64,000 nucleotides of DNA. Source: Watersipora subatra (taxonomy: Eukaryota > Bryozoa > Gymnolaemata > Cheilostomatida > Watersiporidae). This document shows, piece by piece, positions 14,801 through 29,228 of the stretch. Each line of letters begins with the position of its first letter. Position 1 is the first letter of the stretch. Below the pieces are notes generated by a model. The model was given only the letters and a program-made list of their open reading frames with translations. It searched no databases and had not been told where the DNA came from. Made by a program: the position numbers and the translations under genes. The DNA is taken from NCBI RefSeq assembly GCF_963576615.1, contig NC_088711.1, positions 9,480,869 through 9,544,868 on the forward strand, read 5' to 3'.

Positions 14801-17427
14801 AACATGCTTCTCCCTTTGTTAACGAATGTTTCCATGCGGTTTCCGGAGCAGTTCCGAATGTTAATTTTAATGCGCATGCTCCGGTTTGGTCAAAAACCGA
14901 ATTTATGTTCTAGGTCCGAGACGAACAAATCTCAATTTTTTTGTCAAAAACCGAATTGGTCAAGAACAGAAACATTCGAGAACCGAGGTTCCACTGTAGT
15001 TTACATATACCGTAATTAACTTTTGCATTTATTTTTTATATAATTTTATACAAAATATTGATTGTGTAATTGTCTGCAGTATTTATGAAGGAGCTATCTG
15101 AGGGTTTTAGACGGTGGAACTAATTCAAAAAATTACAATGAATTCATAGAAAAATATTCACTTCAACATACAGAAGTTTCAACAAACGAAACATATCTTG
15201 GAATAAATTAACTTCGTATGTAGTGTCTCAACTGTAATGACGGCATCGCTGTATGTCAAAATTATAGTTAACATTTATTATTATAAGTCTTTGTTGAAAG
15301 CATATTAGTCACTTTGTGCTGGGTTTTCAGTTTTGATTCGTAGACTTTGTGTACCTTACAATCCCGTTATTATTAGCCTTGTTGCAGCTTTTTCACTTGA
15401 ACACAATAACGTAAAAATACTTTATAATAAAGAACTATTTTCTTATGGTTCTCAGCAGTTGAACATGTGTGTGTTGTACAGAATTCATTTGATGAGTAGC
15501 AAGTCTGTTAAACAACGGAAATGATAAATAAAAGGGTGGATAAAATTGGTTTCATACAAATCTCTGTGAATTACATACTCTCGGCAAAATTTGATTGCAA
15601 AGACTAAGTTGTCTGCTCATGCAATTTTAGATATTTCAATTACTTTTAGGAGTTGTATACTCAGGACTATGTATGTACATGTAGTGATAAGTGATTTCTA
15701 AATTTTGTTTAGGGAGCTGGTGAGAACTTTGAAAGTCGTATTCTTGCTGTAAGTACAGTTTACCATTTATATAATAAATGTCACCATATTAAGGAGCTTC
15801 TTGTACAGGCTTTGCTCTTCCTGTTCATTAAAGAAATGCTGCCAATTAACATGACCTGAATGTTGTAATTGTTTATAGAGCAATTGCGGAAATAAGCTAC
15901 AGGCATGATATTATGAACATCTATAGCAGAGGTTTCCAACCTTTTTCATTCAGTTCCCCCCTTATGCTTTTTCATAAATTTGATTCTCCCCGCACTTTTA
16001 ACTCATGACTAAAAACAACCAATACAAATTATAATCCCATTTTATTGTATATATCTAAACATATAACAACATAATATAAACTTTTATGCAGTACATATAC
16101 AACACACAACAATACATGACCTCTGGCATGGCGGTGAATTGGTTCATGATTAGGTTAACTTACTATTCAAGCAAAATCTGGATGGATGTGTTCACATATA
16201 TCTGGGTTTTGACTAGTAGCTCATTATTAGCAAATAGTGTTATTGGTAAAACCAAAATCTTAAATGATGAAACCCAAACTCACACGGCACTGCAGGACAA
16301 AAATTTATCAAATCAGACACCTCGCTGTTTCCCCTTGTATATTCAAAATTCCCCCCTAAAGGAATTCCTCCCTGGTTGGAATCCCTGATCTATAGACTTC
16401 TTCACATATATTATTATATGAGCTTAGCTTCTCCATCAACTTATTAATGTCTGTGACCTCATTTTCCTAATTGTTAAGAGTAGGCAACCTCTGATAGAAG
16501 CATTACTCATTTTGTTTTTCTAATAGCAAGAGAGTGCCATCACAAACATGGAAAATCGGAATTATTTCTCGCTCCACTGCATACAGATGGAGACGCAATT
16601 GATACACTCAAATATGATGATGTTATCCAATGCTTTCCGGGAGATGGCAGGTGTCGAGTCAGCTGGCTATTCTGAGGTCGGTACTAAGGACATTTGGAAA
16701 ATATACAGTAAATGCAAAAATGGGCATTAACAAAGATGTCACTTGAGACAAAGTCTTTTTGAATAACTTCTAAAAACTTTCTTTGTTAGATGTTAGCAAT
16801 CGTTCAATTTTCCCTATTTTGTGTTTTTATTCGTATGTATTTTTGGTGTTTGTTATTTCCTGTAATTTACAATAAAATAGAATTACATATAACGTTAGAT
16901 TAAAATCTGACAACTTTTTACTTTTGCCAACAGCTGTAAAACCGTACAGCATTTGCTGTATTCGTTTATATGATATGACACAGGTAAGCTAATGAGCATT
17001 AATAAGCTTCTTCAATAGCTGTGAGATTGGATAGAGATAAACGGTATATGACAGGAGATGACAGGTTCCATAAGAAATGATTTATGATTTGTCTGATAAT
17101 GCAGCAAATCTGCTTGTGTTTGATTGGAGCATCTGTTTAGTAAAGCAGTTATTTTCATACAGTATTTATTGTACAATCTTAGAAAGGTTTCTATACACAC
17201 AGAGTTTAAAATGAAACACGAATGGTGGGTAATGTTGGTGCAAACGATAAAATGAATAACAGAATATTCGGGTTAACTAGTTGTGCTAATTATTGCTTTT
17301 TTAGTTGTCACAGTGCTGGCAGAATCTTCTGCAATTAGTGGAAAGAGTCATGCCTTCCCAGAATGGCCAGACTAGCCCACCAACCAGTCCGAGTCGATCA
17401 TTAAGCTCTCCAGGTATTACTTTGTAG
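2846..17427 (+). CDS. SNX8: Sorting nexin 8 (PX-BAR), 3' nine exons
   Basis: Exons: 2846-2960, 4077-4207, 4785-4865, 10499-10659, 11672-11873, 12968-13078, 15713-15748, 16527-16676, 17305-17427 (stop TAG 17425-17427). They sum to 1110 nt, with phases matching at every junction, giving 369 residues. Exon 1 carries the PX-domain RRYNDF core and the proline loop SLPPKKIG; exon 2 has TEFLESRRKSLRRFL, the rest of the phosphoinositide-binding PX fold. The later exons form the helical BAR region (WDHLQKGFKHLS, DLCDRHQKGVL, NYFSLHCIQMETQLIH) that dimerises on curved membrane. SNX8 proteins act at early endosomes in retromer-linked endosome-to-TGN sorting (family knowledge). The tail is rich in Ser/Pro. 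The exon supplying the start of the PX domain and the initiator Met was not found in 1-2845 and may lie upstream. The donors at 4866 (GTTGGT) and 16677 (GTCGGT) are weak. Confidence 0.93.
3855..4035. repeat. 11-bp tandem repeat ahead of SNX8 exon 2
   Basis: The unit is AATGTATGTGC or AATGTATGTAC, about 16 copies. It ends about 40 nt before the acceptor of the exon starting at 4077, so it lies across the branch-point and polypyrimidine region. Confidence 0.93.
4990..5242. repeat. 57-bp tandem repeat, about 4 copies, in SNX8 intron 3
   Basis: Each unit contains CTGGAGTGAGCCATCATATG, then CACTCTAAAAGGTGTACCAC and AGAGGGCCA. It starts about 128 nt downstream of the donor at 4865. The fourth copy is partial, with a short deletion. 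Confidence 0.93.
6061..9796 (+). mobile_element. Mariner-like element (DD34D), broken, with a nested insertion
   Basis: Terminal inverted repeats CGAGGGCGATTCAATAAATA at 6061 and its complement ending GAATCGCCCTCG at 9796, both flanked by the TA target duplication (6059-6060, 9797-9798). Transposase relics on + in 6290-7240 include LHQDNARSYT and HPPYSPDLTPYD, with 34 residues between the two aspartates, the DD34D mariner signature. Several frameshifts and stops interrupt it, so it is dead. The excess length (3.7 kb against about 1.3 kb) is partly explained by an element inserted at 7660-9104. Confidence 0.88.
7660..9104. mobile_element. Non-autonomous TIR element nested in the mariner copy
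   Basis: It begins TACCGTAAAACCTCTATTTG and ends with the inverse of TACCATAAAACCTC. Internal inverted blocks near both ends match GTGGCGTTCAAATGGAGG and GGTGGCATTCAAATAGAGG. The interior has no recognisable transposase. A short frame at 7736-7948 resembles nothing I know. Confidence 0.7.
10648..11013 (+). repeat. 22-bp minisatellite containing the SNX8 exon-4 splice donor, about 16 copies
   Basis: The unit is GAGCTCAGGTATTG plus TTGTAGTA. The SNX8 exon ending at 10659 terminates GAGCTCAG|GTATTG, so each copy repeats 8-11 exonic bases plus the donor. The unit is not a multiple of 3 and contains TAG, so use of most downstream donors would shift the frame. Copies vary at a few positions (CAACAG, GGAGTGG). 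Confidence 0.95.
11943..12257. repeat. 24-bp minisatellite, about 13 copies, in SNX8 intron 5
   Basis: The unit is GATATGTAATGGTGTGTTAC plus TTGA. It starts about 70 nt downstream of the donor at 11873. Single-base variants (TGTGATGG, ATTTGATGG) are scattered. Open frames through it on both strands are artefacts. Confidence 0.95.
13178..13840. mobile_element. Non-autonomous TIR element
   Basis: It starts TACCTCGACATACGAG and ends with the complement of TACCTCCACATACGAG, about 660 bp, in SNX8 intron 6. A related fragment (CGTAAGTCGA, GGTCGTAAGTTGAGG) lies at about 20290-20380 in an ARL1 intron. Confidence 0.7.
14220..14996. mobile_element. Pogo/Tigger-type MITE
   Basis: TIRs CAATGGAGCCTCAGTTCTCA (left) and the complement of CAGTGGAACCTCGGTTCTCG (right), flanked by TA on both sides. 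Inner repeats such as AAAACCGAATTGGTC recur. It has no transposase and sits in SNX8 intron 6. Confidence 0.8.
15927..16387. mobile_element. hAT-type MITE with perfect 8-bp target duplication
   Basis: TIRs CAGAGGTTTCCAACC and the complement of CAGGGATTCCAACC bound a 461-bp insert. The 8-bp sequence ATCTATAG occurs immediately before (15919-15926) and after (16388-16395), the hAT hallmark. It is in SNX8 intron 7. Confidence 0.9.
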
Positions 17428-19450
17428 GAACGATGAGTCACATCCTATGTTACATAGCTCAGTCCTTGGCCCACTACTATATTTGCCAGTAATAGCTGCT
17501 GTCATTGGCAATGAGTTTCTGTCAATCAATCTGATTCTATAATTACTCAGGCTCTGTAGATGTACTGGATCTAGATTTTGGTAATTGTTTACTGTATAAT
17601 TTTTGTGGCTTCAAATCAGTTTATGGAAATACGAGGGATGTGTGTAATGTTTCCTTTATGATTACTTGACTAGTCTACCTGAAGCCTGTGTTTATTCAAG
17701 TTTTATTCTTTACTTTTGCTCAAAATTGATGATGAATCACGTATACTGACCAACATTGCTGTCTTGACATAACAGAGCTAGTATTTATATACATTATGGC
17801 AGAAATAATATCCGCGGTGCTAACTCTGTACACATTTGATAAAATTACATAATTATATTGAAATTATATTTTGTCTTCAGTGATGAGATTGTGATTTCGT
17901 TTATCTACTGTTCTTTCCACAGGTACTGTTCTATGCATTTTTTTTATCAGATGACACCTATTTGATTAATATTATTTAGTGATAATAACATAATACATTT
18001 TATTGCCAACACTCCATAAATGTCTATACAATTGGCTTATACAGGAAGGGGATTATCTAATAAGTTAGCTGCCTACTGACACAGCAATCCTAAAACGTAA
18101 GTCAAGATGACAGCGGGTATAAATAAGTTATGTGTGTAAATATAGACAATATCTTGACCTCATTTTGTACTCCGGTGAAAGAGATTAGCAGATGAACTGT
18201 TCTTGAAGCTGTGTACACAATGTAGAAAGATTGATTGACCAATCAGTCGACTAGCTGGAGGTGCATCCGGCTTGGGAATGACTCAAAATCGGTCTAGGTA
18301 ACCATGTCACGCATTTGTTAAAGTATTCGTCAGCCTAGACAAGAGAATGGTGCAAAACACAAGTTAACACTCTCATATCAAACAGCTTTCATGGTTTTGC
18401 CGATGACTAGTAGAATAATACGGTAGTGAAAGAATACAAATATACAATAATTGTTCTAGTTGAAAGGTGGGTTAAAATAGCAGATCCATGAGTTCTGCAC
18501 CTCAAGCAAACTCGTCTCCTGCAGGTAAGTTAATCAACTGGCATATAGAAGAGCGGAGCTGTGCTGATGTTGCTTAGACTATCGTAGATTAGCAACATTA
18601 GTAAACTATGAGTTGCATATCCATACACTCAGTGCATCAATTTTGCAGATGAAAGCACCAAGGAGCTTTATAAACCTTATAACTTCATAAACTTTTTCAT
18701 ATCTAAACATGATTGCTTGCAAGTTGTTAAACAAATGTGAATGAAAAAGAAAAAAATACGATTGAATTGCAAGCCGTACAGACTCAAAAACTTCTGCTTA
18801 ACAATATTGAAAAATGTGATCCAAAGCCCCTGCTTGGAGGCAGCTCAGCAAATGAGCAGACGTTGACTTATACCCTGACTAATGTGAATTTTAATAGTCC
18901 CCAGCGGCAACAACATTCAATATTTAGTTTAAGTGAAATGTCAAAAAATGACAGACGGTTGGCTAGTTGGCAGTTACTAATGTTGCTGAACTCAAAACTA
19001 CTGACTACAGCATTTCTACATGAAAAGAAAACTCTACAAAGAACACTTTTTCAACCTCGTGAACATTAATACTCAAATGCATTGATAACATTTTTACAAT
19101 GAATATGGATGGGGCCATTCTAAAAATAACACCAGGCTTTGGCTAAAGGAACAAAGTCTATGCTACCTTAGCATTAACAGCATTAAACTTTTCTGATTTT
19201 GACCCTTTGTAACACAATTCACCCAGTAAAATCCATAGTTTGTCTCATTTTTCCTACTTTATTTGTGTGACAGACATTACCCACATGAATTAAGTTTTTC
19301 TATCAACTGGTTGTTTCTATTAATTAATTCAAATCTCCCCGTCCATCGTAGACTATCATCAGCAAGCCTCAAGATTGATGTGGGTTAAAATGGCTTTGAT
19401 TTTTTAAAATGAGCAGAGAATTAGCAGTATTTCATGATTTGATTTACAAA
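17428..19450. other. Convergent intergenic region between SNX8 and ARL1
   Basis: The 3' ends of SNX8 (+) and ARL1 (-) face each other. Besides the small candidate ORF at 18488-18740, a 110-codon frame at 18737-19069 has no recognisable similarity. A terminal ARL1 exon could lie here but I could not identify one. Confidence 0.5.
18488..18740 (+). CDS. Possible two-exon 42-codon ORF between SNX8 and ARL1
   Basis: ATG at 18488 opens MSSAPQANSSPA and meets a strong donor CTGCAG|GTAAGT at 18524/18525. An acceptor TTTTGCAG at 18648 restores frame (GAT) and continues DESTKELYKPYNFINFFISK to a TGA at 18738-18740. The intron is 124 nt. I recognise no family. The strong splice sites and matching phase are the only support; it may be part of an untranslated or longer transcript. 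Confidence 0.25.
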
Positions 19451-22703
<3,253 letters not shown>

Positions 22704-23973
22704 GATTCAGGATCTTAGTTTCAATGAAAATACTAAGGACGCGTCGGCATTCAACAGGAAGTTCCAACTGATAAAAATGCGACTCCGAATTATAAAAATC
22801 ATTTTCGCAAATTGTACTAAATGTTTTTACACGCATTGCGTGTTTGTCACACACTTATATAGATCGATAAATACACACATAAATATATAGTTTATGCTTT
22901 AATCAGTTTTAGTATGCAGGTGAAATGCTGTCGTACGCTTTGAGGTGTTTATAAAATTAAGTTTTCAAGTGACGATAACTCCTGTAACAACATCGTTTCT
23001 ATTTACTAACTTGTAGAGGTTGTCAGCTTGTGGAAACTTCAACCAGTTGAAACCTAAGTTGTAATGTTTTCATTTTTTAATCTGCTCTTACAACTAATCT
23101 ACCTTTTTTATACACAAACTTGACAAAAAACTGGCAATATCATGTGGTATTTTTTTCACGCGTATGTACAGAAGTTTCAAACATGCAAAAATATTAGGCA
23201 TACACATTGTACAAAATAAAATTACAAGTTATGCTCAGTGAGCCAGAACATCAATCACATAAGATTAATGCGCAACTTTATGTAAACCCATGTTTTATTG
23301 TCATCTGTAATGAGAGCCAAAAAAACTTGCAGCAAAGTTGAAGCGAATTTTTTTCCGCTTTTATAGAAATAAGAAAATATTTATTGCTTGCCTTGGAAAT
23401 GATATCAGTCATCAGACAAAATAAAGTAATGGTATTCTAGAATGAAAAGAAAAAAAACTCTAGAGCGTAATACATTACAGTAAAAGTGTTGACACCTTAG
23501 TGAAAGTGCCTAATTGATAGGCATCAATCAACTTAAACATACCTTTAGGAAGCATCTAAAAATAATTATACGACAGTGCATGTTGGTTTTTAGTCTATAG
23601 CTTAGATTAATACAAAACTAATAAATTATCTGATGATAGTAAAATACATGAAACGGAGAGCAAAAATTGAATTACAAATTTAATACATCTTTGCTAAGAT
23701 TTCAGTTCTTTCATATTTTTATGACAAACAGGTGTCAGCAACCATGAATGGCCAATCTCAAGTAAGCAATGAACCAGACATATGACTGGCATGTTTCGAT
23801 AATGCAGAGTAGGCAATTGTTATCCCTTGATTCAGTTGATGCTGTGTGTTATGTGACATATAAACAGGACTGCGGCAACGTATATGTTTAAATAAAACAT
23901 CCAAAATGCCTGGCTATTATATAGACAGTGATACAGGAGATAAATGACATTGTAGGGCGCCATATGCAGTGAC
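22704..23973. other. Intergenic region between CHMP3 and ARL1
   Basis: 1.27 kb between the CHMP3 stop and the ARL1 start, both on minus. It should contain the CHMP3 3' UTR and the ARL1 promoter and 5' UTR. I see no repeat or gene in it. Confidence 0.5.
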
Positions 23974-26858
23974 TCAGCTCCTAAGAGCCTGAAGACGCTC
24001 TCGCATATCATTCATGTCTTCCTCTTCTTCATCTGACTCGGGAACATCTGGTGTTTGGGGTACAGGCAGTGAACCAGTGTGAACGGGAGGGGCCTTTCCT
24101 ATTTGCCCTGCAAGTAGAAGACGCAACCGCTGAAAGTTTTGTGATCGAGCTGATGATTTAGTCTGTCTGATACCGTGCATAAAACATTCAGAGAAAACAT
24201 AACACACCATAACCTACTAGTAATGAGATCAAAGAGTAACATAACCTACCAGTAGTGAGATCAAAGAGTAACATAACCTACTAGTAGTGAGATCAGAGAG
24301 TAACACAACCTACCAGCAGTGAGATCAGAGAGTAACATAACCTACCAGCAGTGAGATCAGAAAGTAACATAACCTACCAGCAGTGAGTTCAGAGAGCACC
24401 TTGTCAACTTCCTCCTGTACATCCTCATCTAATTCATCATCATCACCCAATGCATCCTCCAAGGTGTCCTCTACCATCTCCTCTATCACTCCTGCCTACA
24501 ACAAATACACGGTCTGTTAGATTTTACGTTATTAATTCCTTAATGGCGTTGCCTATTCATTGAGCGAGTTCAGATGTTACAACATTCCAAAATATTGACA
24601 TTACCTGAACATAACAATGCCGTCGTTATGATGAAATACGGGATAGGCAAAGATTAGGTTGAACTCTCACACTATAGTTGAGGAGAGATTACACTGTTAG
24701 TAAGAAGTTCACAAGTGTGAAATCTCCCGTAATGAGCTACCGTTTTAATTTGTTCTGGTTGGAATATAAGAAACTTTGTTTGTTTTAGTAGTTTGAAGTA
24801 CTAGCAAAAACACGATAGACAACTCCATATGTCCAGTGATCCTAATTATTGTGAGGCTTGCTGAGGAGTGAAGAGCCAGCCCAACCTTCATGAGTTAGAC
24901 CAAACAGTCAATCAAGAACTACTTTCCAAACTGACACAAGACTGTAGTTTGTTAATGCAATTCTGCCATGCTGGCTAATATTTCACATACAAACTATCCA
25001 ACGACTATTTCTCCAAATGAGCAGTTGTGGCAAATCTTTCAACGCACTTACAGAGAAAGTTTTTCTACATAAACAAATCAAGCCAAGGCAGCAGCATAGA
25101 TTGAGGGTTTTACAGTCCAAGAGAGTATAGTACAGCAGCAAAGAACTTGTGCTCCATATATAGAGCTGAACAATCCATTTGTATACAAGAAAATCTTTTA
25201 CTCTTTACTGTGAAAGTACACAAAGTATCGAAACGGTTTTACCTAATATTTTACAATTAGACCCATACAGAACCAGCTAACAGTCCATTGAAAGCATTTG
25301 TTAAAAAGAGGCTTGAACCCATCACACCTCCATTCAAAGCTATAGGCTATACCAACCGCACACTTTGTCACCAAACATCTCCATATGTATTCAATTACTT
25401 GTACTTAGCTAGCGTCATTCTGAACAGCATTTGAAGTATTCAAGTGTTTACATCTAGCTGATACGCCACTGACAAACAACTTAAATTACTTCCTTACTAC
25501 TATTAAGTTCGAGTTGACCAAGGCTGTCATATAGATATAGCTAATATCCATAAAATAGAGTGAATTAAGGGTAAACAGGAGTACCTTCATCATTTCTTGA
25601 GATAACTCTCTCATGGTTGCTCCGATGTCCTGCACATTCAATAACTGTTGCATAGACTGCATAACTTCTGTACTAGACTCTAAGGCTCCCGAAATACGCA
25701 AAACCGCTGGCAGGCATGAAAATAAAAAGAAATCAACGTAATAAAGTCACAAATTAACGTAATTAACAAAAAATGTCAGCAAAACTGTTGCACTTGTTTG
25801 AAAGATTCCGCTACAAATTGAAGTATTGTGATAGACATATATACTAATTGAACCAAACCAACTCAAAAATACTATGATAGAGTAAGAGCGACAATTTACC
25901 AATCTGTACACCCCTTTTCAATCATACCAAAATTGCTCAAATTACTGCAACAGTTCTTCAATTAAATGAGAGATATTCGATGACAACCATTTCTTAGCAA
26001 TAATGTTCTCATTCGTCAACTTGGTATAAACAACAAGGTAAAAATAGATATAATTTGTGTGCAAGCCGAAAAAACAACCAAACGCTTACAGTAAAATTAA
26101 ATGCACGAGATAATAGTATTGATATGTATATTCATACCCAAGTGCTTACCCAATTGATTTTTCATTTGCATTTGAACACTGTTCATATGGGCTTTAGCAG
26201 CAAAAAGCTTGCCCTGTGCCTTTCTGGAATTTACCACTTCTTTGGCCAAAACCTTACATACATCAGTTTGTCCTTTCTTAGCTGCATCTTTTAATGATCG
26301 TGTCACCTTCTGTTCTTCACGTTTTATAGCTAAAACGAAACACAAAAATTATCAGGCTTGCTATTTATTTATGCGCACCCTAACAATAACAATGATGAGC
26401 TAACCCTCAATTACATTAAATATTAATGTGTTACGACGCACTGTTGATATTTCTGTCTAATTTATAGCTCTCTTTTCGAATAGCTGATGTCCACTTTTGA
26501 ACCTAAAACAGCGAATACAAGCAAATTAGGTTAAATATATTAGAATAACATAAGACATGGTTTCAGAAAACGGTCCTGATCTTCTTTGGCTCTCTCGCCA
26601 ATTTGATCATGGACTGAAACTTTGCCTAACTTTACTACAGTAAGTGTTTTCAAGTTGGCTGCAATGCACTCATCATTTAGATGTAAAACTTACTTGAAAC
26701 TTTAAATAGTCTGTACAAAATAAAACGTCTGAAAATTGTAATATGTCAATTTGTAAATACCAAAATTGTTGGAATATTCACACACTGCGTATATGTAAGA
26801 TCTTTGGACTTACAGATTCCTTGGGATCTGGCGCTTTTGTTTTTCCAAATAGTCCCAT
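23974..26858 (-). CDS. CHMP3: ESCRT-III subunit CHMP3 (VPS24)
   Basis: Six minus-strand exons: 26858-26814, 26502-26442, 26329-26150, 25706-25585, 24495-24378, 24107-23974 (TGA). The total is 660 nt, or 219 residues, close to the usual 220-225. It starts MGLFGKTKAPDPKES, the family N-terminus. Exon 3 has IKREEQKVTRSLKDAAKKGQ and the basic helix 1/2 hairpin. Exon 4 has the core TMRELSQEMMK. Exon 5 has the acidic linker GVIEEMVEDTLEDALGDDDE. Exon 6 ends in an acidic stretch and MRERLQALRS, the C-terminal MIT-interacting motif that binds VPS4 and deubiquitinases. CHMP3 co-polymerises with CHMP2 on CHMP4 filaments in endosomal sorting, cytokinesis and membrane repair (family knowledge). The donor after exon 5 is copied in a 32-bp tandem array. 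Confidence 0.96.
24209..24392 (-). repeat. 32-bp tandem repeat containing the CHMP3 exon-5 splice donor, about 6 copies
   Basis: On the minus strand each unit ends CTCACTGCTG|GTAGG, identical to the 3' end and donor of CHMP3 exon 24495-24378, followed by TTATGTTACTCT. The exonic part of the copy is about 17 nt with one mismatch. Starts are spaced exactly 32 nt apart (24211, 24243, 24275, 24307, 24339, 24371). The true donor is the first copy in transcription order. Confidence 0.93.
25298..25375 (-). mobile_element. tRNA-like SINE fragment
   Basis: The minus strand reads GTGCGGTTGGTATAGCCTAT and GATGGGTTCAAGCCTC, matching Pol III A and B boxes. It lies in the CHMP3 intron between exons 25706-25585 and 24495-24378. 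Confidence 0.6.
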
Positions 26859-27618
26859 CTTGAACGATAAGCGAACCTCCTTAATGGTATATTTTAGGCA
26901 AAGATCATCTTACAGTTAAATGAATATTCTGGTTTCCGCTTTCGATAGCGACTACATAAACCATAAAATCATCTCCATAGGTTTGGAAGAGCCCGAGTTC
27001 TGGAAAACAGGACGTGTACGAGAGCTAAGATGATAATTCATGAGCAGAAAACTCTTATAAAGACTAATTCTTTGAGTCTAGTGTTAGATGTTGTCTTGAT
27101 AGGTGAAATCGTTGAAGGGGCGTTCAAGACATTACAACTAACATAAAAGCAAGAATAATTAATGGCCATTAATGGTAATGAATCTTTTATGATGATGAAA
27201 GATATGTTTAAAATCACAGTGAGAAAACCAAAAATTTTATAAATACGCTGTGCTAATGCATAAAGCAATGCAGGTTTTGTGTTACAATACCAAAATAAAT
27301 TTTTTGGCAAATTGCTTTAATGGATGTAATGGATCAACAGAAGTCGCAATAAAAATGGCTAATCTTTTTAGCTCTAAAATGCCTAAGATAAGAATTACAG
27401 TTCCATATACAAAAAAATATACATGCAATACAAAAATTAGTAGTGCTTCATTCACCAGTCTAGTTCTCTAAAACACTCTTACCTACTCCATTGAGAAATA
27501 CTTTTGTAGAAAAGATTTATTTTTTATTGAAAGTTTTATATATGTGTTGTTTGCATATCTAATATTCAACATAGTGATCACACAGCCCAAAATGCTTGAG
27601 AATGTGCCTAAATGTAGG

Positions 27619-27656
27619 CAATGATATACAGCCCCCATGGGGGCTGTATATCATTG
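27619..27656. repeat. Perfect 38-bp palindrome
   Basis: CAATGATATACAGCCCCCAT reads identically on both strands with its continuation GGGGGCTGTATATCATTG. There is no spacer and no mismatch, so it could extrude as a cruciform or fold as an RNA hairpin. Confidence 0.95.
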
Positions 27657-27850
27657 ATATAGGTAACCGAAATTTCACAAAACAGCATATTTTAAGGCCA
27701 ATTCAAGTGCTCTAAGTAGCAAAATCTGTTGTTTTGTATATCATTGATATAGGTATATTGTATATCATTGATATAGGTAACCGAAATTTCACAAAACAGC
27801 ATATTTTAAGGCCAATTCAAGTGCTCTAAGTAGCAAAATCTGTTGTTTGA
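27643..27850. repeat. Direct duplication of ~90 bp next to a palindrome
   Basis: GTAACCGAAATTTCACAAAAC through CAAAATCTGTTGTTT occurs at about 27661 and again at about 27776, about 115 nt apart, separated by repeated GTATATCATTGATATAGGTA. It lies in the intergenic space between CHMP3 and the DOCK 3' end. Confidence 0.85.
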
Positions 27851-29228
27851 GTTCACTTCTAGGTATGGAGATCTGTGCAATTGGTTTGGTAGCAACTCAT
27901 ATTGGACCCGTAAGTTAAACTTGCCAATTACCAATCAATAGAAACTAATGGATTGCCATGAGGAAATGGTTGGTTACATTTTTAGCTCTCACTCGATAAA
28001 TTAGAAGTTTTGAACTAAGGTATGACATTTCTGGTTGAACTTTCACCATGTTTCTAATGCCTTGAATTAGCGCCTTGTGCATGAACATGAATTCAATCAA
28101 CTCTAATAAGAGATCATTCACTTTTGCAAACACGAGTTTTTAGAAACTTCAAAAAAACAAAGGAAAGGTAAACGAATCCTGTCCTCATTTCCCACCGAAT
28201 TTAATCTGAACAGAATTCATGATTTTACAACACCAATGGTATATTACAATTTTTTTGGTTAGTTTTTCTGGTAATGTTTAATAAATTTCATGAAAACTTG
28301 TACAAATGTGCTATAATAGCTATTTACAAAAGCAGTGAAAAATAACATCGTCTCTTGTATTCAAAGACAGTTATTTATACACTCCTTGAGCCAGTTCTTG
28401 GTAGACAGTCGTGAAAGAACCAACATTTTTGCTTGCAACCTAAAGCAAAAATGCCTCATAGATATGCAAGAAATCCTATTTTAATTTGATTTAACATAAA
28501 TTGTATGTACAACTCGGACTGCGTCCTACCATGTCATGTAATTGTGAGCAACAGCGCCTTATTGTTCTTTACTACCCGTTTCCACTTGCTGCCAACTGAC
28601 TAAGGTGTCTGACAACATTTATGATATGGAGTAATCTAACGATCTTTTCTCAATCACAACAAACAAAAGATGAATGCACACCTCGATCATAATTCCTTTT
28701 TGGTTGAGACATCTATTGCAGTTCAAGAACATGGAGATAAATCCTCCAGGCATTATATATATTATTACACTACTGTTGATCTGATGAGCGCCGCTTTGAT
28801 ATATACATAAAAATACATGAAAGCATTAAAGTAGAAGCCATATCACTTATCGCAAGGTATACAAATATACGAATATTGTCACATTTATGTGCTCCAAATG
28901 AATAGTGACTAGAAAATATATCATGCTCGTGTGCTTGGAAGATGTCAACATTGCATGACAACCATGCTATATAGCAATGGCTAGTTGACTATAGATAATT
29001 AGAAATGTAAAATAGCACCTCTGCTAAATACCTTCATACATAGACATAGATAAATATACTATTACAATATGAGTGTGCAATATATTGCACATTCACTAAC
29101 TATGCTTGGAAAACTGTTGCTGTAGTAACAACAACTGTACAATAGAGTTTGGAGATGCGCCTAATTATGAAAATTGTGTTAATATCTATTCTTTTCTATA
29201 TTGAACAATATAAAGTTTTCAAATCCGT

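Larger units (their letters stand above)
26859..29228. other. Region between the DOCK 3' end and the CHMP3 start
   Basis: 2.4 kb holding the DOCK 3' UTR, the CHMP3 promoter, a perfect palindrome and a direct duplication. Short open frames (27038-27310, 27945-28133) have no recognisable content. Confidence 0.5.

Noticed and set aside
17660..17690. Terminal ARL1 exon giving EWLQVD
   Set aside because: It has an AG and a short open run but no similarity to the usual ARL1 end and is 1.8 kb away; too weak to call.
18737..19069. 110-codon plus-strand frame as a gene
   Set aside because: No recognisable motif, out of frame with the adjacent candidate exon, and no strong splice context.
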